Below are positions 17,432-26,700 of a DNA stretch of 64,000 bases, piece after piece. Both the position numbers and the translations under genes were made by a program. The notes beneath the pieces are model-generated. The model made no database searches, had not been told where the DNA came from, and worked only from the letters and a program-made list of their open reading frames with translations. The DNA lies in contig CAZLOH010000023.1 of assembly GCA_964561105.1 (NCBI GenBank), positions 1 to 64,000 on the forward strand, written 5' to 3'. The stretch comes from JADLHS01 sp964561105 (lineage in GTDB: Bacteria; Verrucomicrobiota; Verrucomicrobiia; Limisphaerales; JADLHS01). Numbering within the stretch: position 1 is the stretch's first letter; each line of letters starts with the position of its first letter.

Positions 17432-18001
17432 TTATTTTTCGACCAACGGAATAAAAATCTTCTGTCCGACTTTTAACTTGAGCGGATCAAGGCCCGGGTT
17501 CGCCTTCTGGATGAGTTCGGCCGTCAGCTTGAGGTTTTTCTCCTTGTTATACGCGGAGGCAATGCTGGACAACGTGTCACCGGAGGCAATCGTGTGTTCG
17601 ATGGCTTTGTCCGGCAGATCTGAACGCGAACCGCCGGAACTCGTCCTGGGCGGTGGCGCAACCACCGGTGCCTTGGCGATCTTTTCAATCGCCTTAAGGA
17701 TGACTTCGCGATCCGTCTTGCGGTTGTCCTCGACCTCCTGGACCTGCTTGGCCAGGGCGCGCAGGTCTTCCTGGCTCGCGAAGTTGCCCTTCGGCTGGTT
17801 TTGAAGCTGTTCGCGCAGAGTCTGCACCTCGCGCATCAGTGAATCAATCTGCCGTTTTTGATTCGCCTTGTCTTCGAGGAGATCCTGCACGTAACCGTTC
17901 AATTGATTGACGCGTTCATTGAGCGCTGCCACGTCCTGGGCGGGCAACTTGAAGGTCGCCAGCGTGGTCAGCACCGTGAGCCAAAGAAAAATTCGTTTCA
18001 T
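17432..18001 (-). CDS. exported coiled-coil LysM protein
   Basis: 189 residues from the ATG at 18001. Signal peptide MKRIFLWLTVLTTLATFKLPAQ, then a long coiled coil (about 25-110; ALNERVNQLNGYVQDLLEDK and following heptads), a short proline/serine linker, and a C-terminal LysM domain beginning IEHTIASGDTLSSIASAY and ending LKVGQKIFIPLVEK. It probably binds peptidoglycan in the periplasm. The insertion sequence at 18064 begins 63 bases upstream of the start and likely cut into or replaced its promoter. Confidence 0.88.
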   Translation of the reverse strand: MKRIFLWLTVLTTLATFKLPAQDVAALNERVNQLNGYVQDLLEDKANQKRQIDSLMREVQTLREQLQNQPKGNFASQEDLRALAKQVQEVEDNRKTDREVILKAIEKIAKAPVVAPPPRTSSGGSRSDLPDKAIEHTIASGDTLSSIASAYNKEKNLKLTAELIQKANPGLDPLKLKVGQKIFIPLVEK

Positions 18002-18054
18002 GTGCCGACAATAAGAAGCCGGCGAAAAAGGCGCAAGCGAATCGGCGACGAAAA

Positions 18055-18063
18055 TTGGCCGTT
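18055..18063. repeat. left target-site duplication of the IS
   Basis: TTGGCCGTT, repeated exactly at 19789-19797 on the other side of the element. Confidence 0.9.
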
Positions 18064-18120
18064 GGGTGTGAGACAAAATTCTTCGAGTGGGGTTTTTGGC
18101 TGGTTTTTTGAGATGTGGAT

Positions 18121-18136
18121 GCCTAGTGTGCTAGGC
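18121..18136. promoter_or_regulatory. hairpin just before the transposase start
   Basis: GCCTAG TGTG CTAGGC, a perfect inverted repeat ending four bases before the ATG. It may hide the ribosome-binding region in read-through transcripts, or be a transposase or repressor operator. No Shine-Dalgarno sequence is obvious. Confidence 0.45.
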
Positions 18137-18140
18137 ATAC

Positions 18141-19765
18141 ATGAATCAATCCAAGAAAACTCATCTCCTGGAACAGATCGCCGCCATCCCTGCCATGGAG
18201 CGGGGCAAACTCTCCCCCCATGCCTCGGGCCGGCATCAAAAACTCCAATGCTGGCAGGAGGGCAAGAATCACACCCGGCATGTCGCGGCGGACGAACTGC
18301 CCGCAGTGGAAGGCGCACTCGCAGGCTATGCCCAATACCGGCAACTGACCGCGGAGTATGCGGACCTGGTCATCCAGGAAACCCGTCAAAACATCGCGGC
18401 CGCAAAAAAAAAGAACTGCTCCCGCCCCCCGCCCTCCTCGCCCAGGAAGAAGAAATCCAGCAACTGATCGCCCGCTTTGAATCCGGCGAGTTGCAGGGCC
18501 AGGGCGTCGCCCAACTGGAAATCCTGGTGCGGACGGCGGTGTTCAAATCCGCCAACGCCCTGGTCGGTTGGTTGCTGCAGAAAGCGGCGGATCGGGCCGA
18601 TGCCGGCTATCAGCCCAAAGCCGGCCAGACTCGCAAGGGGCGGGAAACCATCGGGGTGCAAGGGATATTTGGCCGCTTCCAGCTGGAGCGGGATTACTAC
18701 TACCACCCCGGCAAGGATCAAGGCCACCATCCCGCGGATGCCGCCCTGGGTTTGGAAGTGGGCTATACGCCGGCCCTGGCCAAGCTGATCTGTCTGGAGG
18801 GGGCCGACGAGCCAACCTACCTGAAAGCCGAGCGGCATCTGGAGCAGACCGGTGGCATTACGGTTTCGGCGCGGCAAATTCAACGGGTCGTGCAACGCGT
18901 CGGCAGCCGTGCGCAACAATGGCAGGCCCGCGAGCGCCCACCCGGCGAGTGCGACGCGCCGGTCCTGTATGTCAGTGCCGACGGCACGGGCGTGCCGATG
19001 ACCGCCCCGGAGTTAAAAGGCCGGCGCGGCAAGCAGGCCGACGGCACGGCCAAGACGCGCCAGGTGTATCTGGGCTGCGTCTTCACCCAGCACCGGAGAG
19101 ATGAGCACGGCCATCCAGTGCGGGACTATGAATCCACGACCTACGTTTCGAGTTTCCAATCCATTGATGAATTCGGGCCGTTGTTGCGGCAGGAAGCCCT
19201 GGGCCGCGGGATGGGCAGCGCGGGCAAGGTGGTGTTGCTGATTGACGGCGCGGCGGGCCTGGAAAACATGGGCCGGCTGTGCTTCAAGGACTGTGTGCAG
19301 ATCGTGGATTTCTACCACGCGATGGAACACGCCGGCCACGTGTTGGAGGCGTGGCTGGGCAAAGGCCATCCCGATTATCAGAAGCACTTGCGTCGTTGGG
19401 CCAAACGGTTGCTCAAAGACAAGGTTCAGGCGTTGATTCAGGAGACGCGCCAGCAGTGTGCGGGCACGGCGCAGGAAGCGGCGGTGGAACAGGCCCTGGG
19501 ATACTTCGTCCGCAACGTGAGCCGGATGCACTACGGCACGTTCCGGGCGGCGGGCTGGTTCATCGGCTCGGGCGTGGTGGAAGCGGGTTGCAAGACCGTC
19601 ATTGGGGGGCGGTGCAAACAATCCGGCATGTTCTGGTCGAAGTCCGGTGCCGAAAACATCCTCGCGCTGCGCTGCCTTCAGAGCAGCCGGAGACTCGAGG
19701 ACTTCTGGAAATACCGACTCAACCAACACGCCGCTCGCAACGACGCCCTACCGCTGGCGGCATAA
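18141..19765 (+). CDS. IS transposase (two-frame, -1 frameshift product)
   Basis: The first frame (18141-18467, 108 residues) starts MNQSKKTHLLEQIAAIPAM and is helical and charged. At the A9 run 18404-18412 a -1 slip joins it to the second frame, which continues KELLPPPALLAQEEEIQQL to the stop at 19765, for a fused protein of about 540 residues. The DDE-type core is visible: LYVSADGTGVPM (first Asp), LLIDGAAGLENM (second Asp), and GSGVVEAGCKTVIGG RCKQ (Glu) near the C-terminus. The open frame extends upstream to 17858, but that part runs outside the element, so the second frame has no start of its own. Confidence 0.9.
18404..18412 (+). other. -1 programmed frameshift site (A9)
   Basis: Codons of the first frame are GCA AAA AAA AAG. 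Slipping back one base on the A run gives AAA GAA CTG, entering the long transposase frame. Two-frame transposases with slippage on A runs are established for insertion sequences, including, to my recollection, members of the ISKra4 family. Confidence 0.75.
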
Positions 19766-19788
19766 TGGAAGAATTTTGTCTCACACCC

Positions 19789-19797
19789 TTGGCCGTT
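19789..19797. repeat. right target-site duplication of the IS
   Basis: TTGGCCGTT, identical to 18055-18063. Confidence 0.9.
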
Positions 19798-19862
19798 GCG
19801 CTTGGGCGATTGGGGCTGGGGTTGAAGAACGCACCGGGAGGCTCGGCAACGTGGATTGAAAG

Positions 19863-19938
<76 letters not shown>

Positions 19939-20048
19939 GGGTAACACGGCGAATCATTGAACGAGTTCAATCGTTCGTTGGCAAGGCAATTAGCGCCGGA
20001 ATTTTTCGTGACACCCCATGTTTGTTGACTACAATGCCGGCCCTTTGT

Positions 20049-20123
20049 GACCCTATGGTCTAGCGGTTAGGACACCTCCCTTTCACGGAGGTAGCCCGGG
20101 TTCGAGTCCCGGTAGGGTCGCCA
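20049..20123 (+). tRNA. tRNA-Glu (TTC)
   Basis: 75 nt: acceptor stem GACCCTA/TAGGGTC, D arm GGTCTAGCGGTTAGGACA, anticodon arm CCTCC-CTTTCAC-GGAGG with TTC, T arm CCCGGGTTCGAGTCCCGG, encoded CCA. It diverges from tRNA-Phe. Confidence 0.95.
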
Positions 20124-20298
20124 GCTTCTTCAACGCCGGGTCACAGCGAATTCTCCAAGGCCGGTCCAAGCGATTGAAAGCACTTCGTTCGTACTCCCGC
20201 TCGATCAGTCCGGCAGAGGCGGTTGAACTTTTTCAGTTCGATCCCATCAGCGGCTACGGCTCGACACCGCCTTCAACGCGATTCGCACTTTGCCGGGG

Positions 20299-20685
20299 TC
20301 AGTTACCCTGCCCGTGTGATCGCTGCCGCACCGCCAGGTAGCGGTCCAATTCGGCGATGTCCTTGAACACCGCCACGCCCGGGAGTGACTTCATGATCTC
20401 GAAGACCTCCTGGATTTGCGGCTGCAGGTTCACGAACGAAGTCTGGCCGCCGCGCTCCTTGAGGGTCTTCCGGGTACTCGAGAACACCCGCAGGCCGGCG
20501 CTGCTGATGAATTTCAATTGCGCCAGGTCAAACACGATGTCTTTGACCGGACCACCCAGCACCGGCGTGAGTTGCTTCTCCAGTTCCGGGGCGGTGGCCG
20601 TGTCGAGGCTGCCGGTCAGTTTGACCGTGACCGCGCCCGCGCCCTGGCCCGCGATAGCTTTTTGGATTTGAATTTCAAGTGGCAT
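20299..20685 (-). CDS. STAS-domain anti-sigma factor antagonist-like protein
   Basis: 128 residues from the ATG at 20685. A single STAS domain with VTVKLTGSLDTATAPELEKQL, VFDLAQLKFISSAGLRVF (phosphorylatable Ser at 61/62) and a C-terminal helix VFKDIAELDRYLAV. Such proteins are switched by phosphorylation of the serine by an HATPase (RsbW-type) kinase and by PP2C dephosphorylation. The acidic residue usually before the serine pair is replaced (FISSAG), as in bacterial STAS proteins outside sigma control. A close paralogue lies upstream. Confidence 0.9.
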   Translation of the reverse strand: MPLEIQIQKAIAGQGAGAVTVKLTGSLDTATAPELEKQLTPVLGGPVKDIVFDLAQLKFISSAGLRVFSSTRKTLKERGGQTSFVNLQPQIQEVFEIMKSLPGVAVFKDIAELDRYLAVRQRSHGQGN

Positions 20686-20822
20686 ACGATTCGGTGATTT
20701 GGTTTCCGTGCTTAAATCTTGCTGGCCAAGGTTATTTCTCCGCCGCCGCCGACACAAGCCGCTTCGTCAGACCGAAATTGCTGCCGCCTCCGCACCGACT
20801 GGCGGTCGAGACTCCCAAGTCC

Positions 20823-20893
20823 GTAGCCGCGGAGGTGACGAGGCGGAGGGTTCTATTCCTTCAAGCGCTTCCGCCTCCTCACGTCGGCGGCTA
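20823..20893. repeat. inverted repeat, family R2 copy
   Basis: Runs from GTAGCCGCGGAGG, through GAGGCGGA and TTCCGCCTCCTCACG, to GGCGGCTAC between the two STAS genes. Long imperfect palindrome of about 71 bp. Confidence 0.8.
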
Positions 20894-20942
20894 CACGGAC
20901 GGTGGAGTTTTGAAACCGCTGCTTGTTTGGAGTTGCCCGCCT

Positions 20943-21341
20943 TCACTTCTGCGTGCCGGGCCAGTAGTTCGGACGGGGCCGGGTGGCCAGGTAACGGTCC
21001 AGCGCCTCGATGTCCTTGAACACGCCGATGCCCGGCAGCGACTGGATGATGGCAAACACCTCCTCCACCTGGGGCTGCATATTGATGAACGACGCGTGGC
21101 CGCCACCGCGCGCCACCATCTGTTTGCGGGCCACCTGGAAGATGCGCAAGCCCGCACTGCTGACGAATTTGAGTTCGGCGAGGTCGAACAGCAGATCGTT
21201 GACCGGTTTGGCGAGGCACGCCGTCAACTGGCGGTCCAGTTCCGGGGCGGTCTCGGTGTCCAGACTGCCGGCGAGTTTGATGGTCACCACGCCCGCGTGC
21301 CGGGGATCGGTGTTGTTGAGGATTTCAATGGATAACGGCAT
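20943..21341 (-). CDS. STAS-domain anti-sigma factor antagonist-like protein, paralogue
   Basis: 132 residues, closely similar to the 20299-20685 product throughout (VVTIKLAGSLDTETAPELDRQL; LFDLAELKFVSSAGLRIF; GIGVFKDIEALDRYLA). The serine pair is at 61/62. It is followed downstream by its paralogue and preceded 33 bases upstream by the receiver-PP2C-HATPase gene, so the three are probably one transcript: the phosphatase/kinase and its two STAS substrates. This is the classic partner-switch gene order. Confidence 0.9.
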   Translation of the reverse strand: MPLSIEILNNTDPRHAGVVTIKLAGSLDTETAPELDRQLTACLAKPVNDLLFDLAELKFVSSAGLRIFQVARKQMVARGGGHASFINMQPQVEEVFAIIQSLPGIGVFKDIEALDRYLATRPRPNYWPGTQK

Positions 21342-21374
21342 AGCTTTGGTTGGTTGATGGTGTTGGTTGGCGGT

Positions 21375-23003
21375 TCATTGTTTGACGTCAGCGGCTGGGT
21401 GGAGGCGTTTGATCAGGCGCAGGACATTCTCATTCCCTTCCCGCGCGTAGTGGATTTCGTCCAGATTGCGACGGACCAGTTCGATGCCCCAACCGCCGGG
21501 CAAATCATCATCCTCGGCTTGCGGCTTGCGCGGCGCGGCGGCGGTGGGATCAAACTCCGGCCCGTCGTCGCGGAGTTCAACGGTAAACAAATCACCGGCG
21601 TTTTCGAGGATGACTTGAAATTTCCTCCCGGAGTCCCGGCGCAGCGCGTGGTTGACAATATTGCTGCCACATTCCTCCAGTGCCAGCGCGAGGTCGAATT
21701 TGGTTTGCTCCGGCACGCCCTGCTGCGCCGCGAATTCTTGCAAGGCTTCGACCCCGCGCATGACTTCCTCCGGCGTGGCGTGCAGTTCCAAATCCATGTA
21801 GCCACCGACGTGAAGAGGTGGATTTGATGCGATGCCGCGCTCCGCCTCCTCACGTCGGCGGCTACCATTGACTTTCAACGTCAGGATAGCGATGTCGTCC
21901 GATTGCGGGGCGCCATTCACAAACGCCCGGACTTTCTGGAGCAGGCTCGCCGTGATGGCCGGCGCGCCCTGTCCCGTCCAGGTCCCGGCATCCGCCAGCA
22001 ACCGGTCGTTGCCATAACATTCGTCCTGCGGATTGAACGCCTCGCTCACGCCGTCCGAATAAAGGATCAACGAATCTCCCGGCCGCAACTCCAGTTCCGT
22101 GCGCTCGAACTCCAAGCCGGGTTCGAATCCCAGCGCCGTGCCGAGGTTCGTCACCGCCCAGGACGGCGCGCCGCCCGTCGGCAAAAGCACCGGGCGACAA
22201 TGCCCGCCATTGGCGATCGTCAACCGTCCCGACTTCGGCTCGAAAACCGCGCACAGAAACGTCACGAACATGCCGGACGGGTTGTCGGCGGAGAGTTCAT
22301 CATTGAGCCGCGCGAGAATCCGCTCCGGCTCGGTCAGTTCCCGCGCCAGCAAGCGCGCCAGACTGATCGCCCGCACCATGAACATCGAGGCGGGGATTCC
22401 CTTCCCCGAAACATCGCCCAGAAAAATCACCAGCCGATCCGCCCTCCCTGCGCACACGCCGTAAAGATCCCCGCCCACTTCGCGCGCCGGCTCCAGCACC
22501 GCTCCGAAACTCACGCCATAGGCGTGTTCGAACGGCGCAAAGTCGTGAGGCAACATGCCCATCTGGATTTCCCGGGCGACCCGCAGTTCGCTGGCGATCT
22601 GTTCCTTGGCCGCGTCGCTGTAAGCTTTGGCCTTGAGCAGCGACTTCACACGCGCCTTCACTTCGAGCATGTCGAACGGCTTGGTGAGATAATCGTTCGC
22701 GCCCAGCTCGAAGCCACGCGTCTTGTTCTGCACTTCTTCGAGCGAGGACAAGAACATGATTGGCACTTCCGCCGTCTCCGGCATCGCGCGGAGGCGACGA
22801 CACACTTCGTAGCCATCCAGCCCCGGCATCACGATGTCGAGCAACACCAGGTCCGGCGGCATCTTGGCGGCAATCTGCAACGCTGTCTCGCCATTCATTG
22901 CGAGACTGAGCTTGTGATCGGCCTTCAACCCCTCGACGAGGATGTCGAGGTTGGCCTTGGCATCATCCACCAGCAACACGCGGCAGTCGGAAAGCTTTTT
23001 CAT
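21375..23003 (-). CDS. receiver - PP2C phosphatase - HATPase protein with in-frame repeat
   Basis: 542 residues. Receiver domain 5-125 (Asp13/Asp14, phosphoacceptor Asp56, Lys109), a coiled-coil signalling helix, a SpoIIE/RsbU-type PP2C domain 150-376 (GGDLYGV, GDVSGKG, YSDGV, SDDIA metal aspartates), and a RsbW-like HATPase from about 405, whose N box is LEECGSNIVNH. It combines phosphatase and kinase activities for STAS proteins, and two STAS genes follow. Residues about 380-403 (KVNGSRRREEAERG... to HVGGYMDLE) are not part of either domain: they translate a repeat of family R2 lying in frame in the linker. Confidence 0.92.
   Translation of the reverse strand: MKKLSDCRVLLVDDAKANLDILVEGLKADHKLSLAMNGETALQIAAKMPPDLVLLDIVMPGLDGYEVCRRLRAMPETAEVPIMFLSSLEEVQNKTRGFELGANDYLTKPFDMLEVKARVKSLLKAKAYSDAAKEQIASELRVAREIQMGMLPHDFAPFEHAYGVSFGAVLEPAREVGGDLYGVCAGRADRLVIFLGDVSGKGIPASMFMVRAISLARLLARELTEPERILARLNDELSADNPSGMFVTFLCAVFEPKSGRLTIANGGHCRPVLLPTGGAPSWAVTNLGTALGFEPGLEFERTELELRPGDSLILYSDGVSEAFNPQDECYGNDRLLADAGTWTGQGAPAITASLLQKVRAFVNGAPQSDDIAILTLKVNGSRRREEAERGIASNPPLHVGGYMDLELHATPEEVMRGVEALQEFAAQQGVPEQTKFDLALALEECGSNIVNHALRRDSGRKFQVILENAGDLFTVELRDDGPEFDPTAAAPRKPQAEDDDLPGGWGIELVRRNLDEIHYAREGNENVLRLIKRLHPAADVKQ
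21798..21865. repeat. family R2 repeat inside the PP2C-HATPase gene
   Basis: 68 bp from GTAGCCACCGACGTG to CACGTCGGCGGCTAC, in the linker between the phosphatase and the HATPase domains, with the reading frame kept. Confidence 0.8.
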
Positions 23004-23020
23004 GCAACAAAAGGCTTTTT

Positions 23021-23221
23021 GAACAAGAGGAAACAGAGGAAACGGAGATTCAAACTAGAATCATTCTCCGCTACCTTTGATTGTTCCTGTTGAATTTCTG
23101 GTTCCATGTCATTCACAAGTTCATGAACAGGAGGAAACGAAGGAAACCGAGTAAAGCCAGACCGAATCTCTCTCGGTGATCTCTGTTTGCTCCTGTTAAA
23201 TTTCTGGCTCATGTCATCTGT
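23021..23221. repeat. two tandem palindromic units beside the GxxExxY gene
   Basis: Each unit starts GAACARGAGGAAAC and ends with GTTCCTGTT or GCTCCTGTT, then AAATTTCTGG and ATGTCAT. Unit 1 is 23021-23110, unit 2 is 23125-23221. A third unit lies beyond the gene at 23619-23703. Apparent small proteins here translate the repeat and are not called. Confidence 0.75.
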
Positions 23222-23615
23222 TTGCTCCCGACAGAATTAACCGGCTGATGCCGTCAGTGACTTTCATTTCATGGAAGTTGACCAGCAAGCCAATAGGAAT
23301 GTCGAGCAGCTTCATGTAACTGAGAAGCTTCGCCTTGTGAATTGGTAGAATTTGCGCCACCGCCTTTGCTTCCACCAAAACGCATCCCTCGACCAACATA
23401 TCGAATCGGAGCGGCTCCTCGCGCGTGAAGCCTTTGTATTCGATCACCACAATGCGTTGGCTGATACAGTTCAGCCCGCGCAATTCTAGTTCTTTGATCA
23501 AACACCACTCGTAGATGGACTCGATCAGCCCCGGCCCTTTGTCACGATGCACCTCGATGGCCGCAGCGATGACGGTCTCGGTGAGCCCGGATGATTCTTC
23601 AAACAATGGGTGCAT
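23214..23615 (-). CDS. GxxExxY family protein
   Basis: 133 residues. The name-giving motif is GPGLIESIYEWCLIKELELRG, preceded by AAIEVHRDKG. A nuclease-like half follows, with YKGFTREEPLRFDMLVEGCVLVEAKAV, an acidic residue and a Glu-x-Lys pair resembling the PD-(D/E)XK fold, and a conserved C-terminus VNFHEMKVTDGISRLI. The function of the family is unknown, though members recur in many copies in planctomycetes, verrucomicrobia and cyanobacteria. Here it sits alone between two signalling genes and is flanked by inverted repeats on both sides, suggesting that gene and repeats moved together. Confidence 0.85.
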   Translation of the reverse strand: MHPLFEESSGLTETVIAAAIEVHRDKGPGLIESIYEWCLIKELELRGLNCISQRIVVIEYKGFTREEPLRFDMLVEGCVLVEAKAVAQILPIHKAKLLSYMKLLDIPIGLLVNFHEMKVTDGISRLILSGANR

Positions 23616-23618
23616 GGG

Positions 23619-23703
23619 ATTTGAACAGGAGGAAACGGAGGAAACAGAGAGAGGCCAGGCCGAATTCCTCCGTTTCCTCTGTTCGCTCCTGTTTGATTGC
23701 CTT
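23619..23703. repeat. third palindromic unit flanking GxxExxY
   Basis: GAACAGGAGGAAACGGAGG, AAACAGAGAG, then TCCGTTTCCTCTG and GCTCCTGTT: the two arms are inverted copies of one another and of the units at 23021-23221. Confidence 0.75.
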
Positions 23704-23705
23704 CG

Positions 23706-26700
23706 TCATGTTGTCCGGAGTTTCTTCACCGCCTGATCCAGCCGCGCCTGTGCGTCGGCGAATGAGTAACTCTGAACGCTTTTTTCAAACTGCGGCCAGC
23801 CATCGCCAGCAAACAACGGACGCAGCGCGGCCTGATTCGTTTCAAGAAAATCCGCCGCGCTGGGGTCGAACTCCGCGAGCAACCTGGTCAACTGCGCTGC
23901 AGCCTCGCGGGATTGCGCGGGATCCACCGTCGCCGCCGGCGTCGGCGCGGGCGCAGCCGAGGCAGACGCGGCCAAGCCTAACTTCAACGCGGCCACCAAC
24001 GGACCGAGCGCGGCGGCCGTCTGCTGCCTGGCTGCGTCCAGTTCGAGCGGCGAGACTTTGCCCCGGATGCCTTTCTCCAACGTGGCAGCGGCGGACTGAA
24101 TTTGGGTTGCGCCGATGTTGCCGGCCACGCCCTTGAGCGTGTGCGCCAGCCGTTCGGCGAGCGCGATGTCCCCTTGAGCGAGCGCCTCGGTGATTTGCGT
24201 CACCGCCGGCCCCTGTTGCTCGACGAACTGCCGCAACAATTTCAGATACAACTTCCGATTGCCAGCCACGCGGGCCAGGCCGTCCTTCGTGTCGAGGCCG
24301 GGAATGGTGGCGCAGGTTTCCAAACCTGCCGTATCGCCGATTTCCAAATCGGCACTGCGCCGCACAGATGTAGCCGTCGCAGGTTGGGAAACCTGCGATA
24401 CTGCAGACTTGGAAGTCTGCGCCACCGGGGCGGCAGCACCCCCCGTCGCTCCCCTCACCCCGTCCCTCTCCCCATCGGATGGGGAGAGGGTGTCCGCAGG
24501 ACGGGTGAGGGGCTTGTAAAATCTGCCCACCGTCTCGAACAGGTTCGCCGGATCAATCGGCTTGGAGATGTGATCGTTCATCCCCGCGGCGAGGCAGCGT
24601 TGTTTCTCCTCCATCGTCGCGTGCGCAGTCATGGCGATGATCGGCAGGTTCGCCAGCCGCGCGTCGGCTCGCAACCTGGCTGTGGCCTGATAGCCGTCCA
24701 TGACCGGCATCTGCAAATCCATCAGCACTATATCGAACGGCGGCGGCTGCGGATCCTTGGACAAGATGTCCACGGCTTCACGGCCATTGTTGGCGACCGT
24801 GACCGTGGCCCCCGCGCCTTCGAGCAGTTCAATGGCGATCTGCTGGTTGATCTCGTTGTCTTCGGTAAGCAGGATGCGCGCGCCGCGCAGGCGCGTGGCC
24901 GATTCGCCTTCCTTGGTTGTGGCCACAGCCTCGCCCGTTTCGGCAAACACGTTCACCAGCGTGTCCACGATCATGGACTTGGTGACGGGCTTGACGAGAA
25001 AGCCATCCAACTGCAACCGCTCGGCCTCCTCGCGGACTTCTTCACGACCAAACGCCGTGACCAGCACAATGTGCGGCGGGTGCTGCAACGTCTCGTCGCC
25101 CTTGATGTGGCGACTGGCCTGCAACCCATCCATGCCCGGCATCCGCCAGTCCATGAACACAATGTCGTAGGGCTCGGCCGCGTCCCGCTGTTGAACGGAG
25201 GCGATGGCTTCCTTGCCCGAGGCGACGACATCCACACGCGCCGCGATGCCAACCAGCGGTTCCTGCAGAATCTCCCGGGCAGTGGGATTGTCATCCACGA
25301 TGAGCACGCGAAGCTTGGCCAGTTTCTCGGGAACGATCTTGCCCGCCCCGGTTGCGGAACTGACCCCGAGCCAGACCGTGAAATAAAACGTGCTGCCCAC
25401 GCCGGGTTCGCTTTCGAGCCAGATGCGTCCACCCATCAGTTCGACGAGCCGCCGGCTGATGGTCAGCCCCAGGCCCGTGCCGCCGTGCTTCCGGGTCGTG
25501 GACATGTCCGCCTGCGTGAACGGTTCGAATAATTTTCCCGACTGCTCCTTCGTCATGCCGATGCCGGTATCGCGCACGGCAAACTTGAGTTGCACCTTTT
25601 CCCCGGTGCGCTCGACCTGTTGAATCTCGAGCCGGATTTCGCCCTGCTCGGTGAACTTGACCGCGTTGTTCACGAAATTGGTCAGGATCTGGCCGAGGCG
25701 CAGCGGATCGCCGAGGAGGACTTCGGGAACGCCCGCCGCCGTGTGCGCCAAAAACTCCAGCCCTTTCTCATGCGCCTTCTGCGCGGTGAGCGTGGTGACG
25801 CTCGATATAACTTCGTCGAGCTTGAAGTCCGTCGTCTCGATGTCGAGCTTGCCCGCCTCGATCTTCGAGAAGTCGAGAATGTCATTGATGATGGCGAGCA
25901 GGGACGTGCCCGCGTTGTGGACCTTGCCGACGTAATCGCGCTGCTTGGGCGTGAGTTGAGTCTTCAGCGCGAGGTGCGAGAGGCCGATGATGGCGTTCAT
26001 CGGCGTGCGGATTTCGTGGCTCATGTTCGCGAGGAACATGGACTTCATCTCGGTGGCTTCCTCGGCCTTACCCTTGGCCAGCGCCAGTTCGCGCGCCTGT
26101 TCCTGCGTCTGACCCAGCAGCTCCTGCGTGCGAAGATTCCGCAACAGCACCTCCAGACTCATTGCCGCCACGGGCAATAACTCGTCCAGCAGGGCCTGTT
26201 CGCGGCTCGTGAACGTGCGAAAACCGGCGACCTCGAGCACGGCCAGCAACGCGTTCGCCGAGGTCAACGGGAACGCCGTGACCTGCGTGGGCGCGGCTCC
26301 ACCCAGGCCCGAAGCGATGCGCAGATAGTCCGGCGGCAGGTCCGTGAGCGTCACCGCCTTGCGTTCCCGCGCGCATTGCCCGACCAATCCATCGCCCGGT
26401 TTGAATTCGCCCGCGTCCGCCGGTTCTTCCGCAAGGCCGTACGTCGCAACACGCGACAGCCGGCCCGCCGCTTCCTCGAACGAATACAAACCGGCCACCC
26501 CGCCGCCCAGCGCGGGCATGAGGCTGACCACCAAACGTTGCCCGAAGTCGGTGAGCGAACTCGCGCCCTGCAACGCGCCGGTGATTTGCCCGGCCGTGGA
26601 TTTCACCCACCGCTGCTCATCCATCGCCGCCGCGCCCTGCTTCAATATCTCCACCGACCGTGCCAGCCCGCCGGTCTCGTCGGTCGCATCCGTGAAGGGA

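Larger units (their letters stand above)
18064..19788 (+). mobile_element. ISKra4-family-like insertion sequence, complete
   Basis: 1725 bp. The ends are perfect 20-bp inverted repeats (18064-18083 and 19769-19788) starting GGGTGTGAGACAAAATTCTT, flanked by a 9-bp direct repeat TTGGCCGTT. It encodes one transposase in two frames joined by a -1 frameshift at an A9 run. Perfect ends, an intact target duplication and undamaged frames indicate a recent, probably active insertion. It landed between the tRNA-Phe gene and the LysM gene, transcribed away from the latter. Confidence 0.93.

Noticed and set aside
17858..18140. Long open frame into the transposase starting before the insertion sequence
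   Set aside because: It starts outside the element and within the LysM gene region; the true N-terminus is the frame at 18141 joined by the frameshift.
23000..23212. Small protein at the start of the receiver-phosphatase gene
   Set aside because: It is repeat translated (RFLCFLLFK) and has no support.
21000..23700. CRISPR array from the repeated GAGGAAAC units
   Set aside because: Units are few, palindromic, unequally spaced and not separated by unique spacers; no cas genes.
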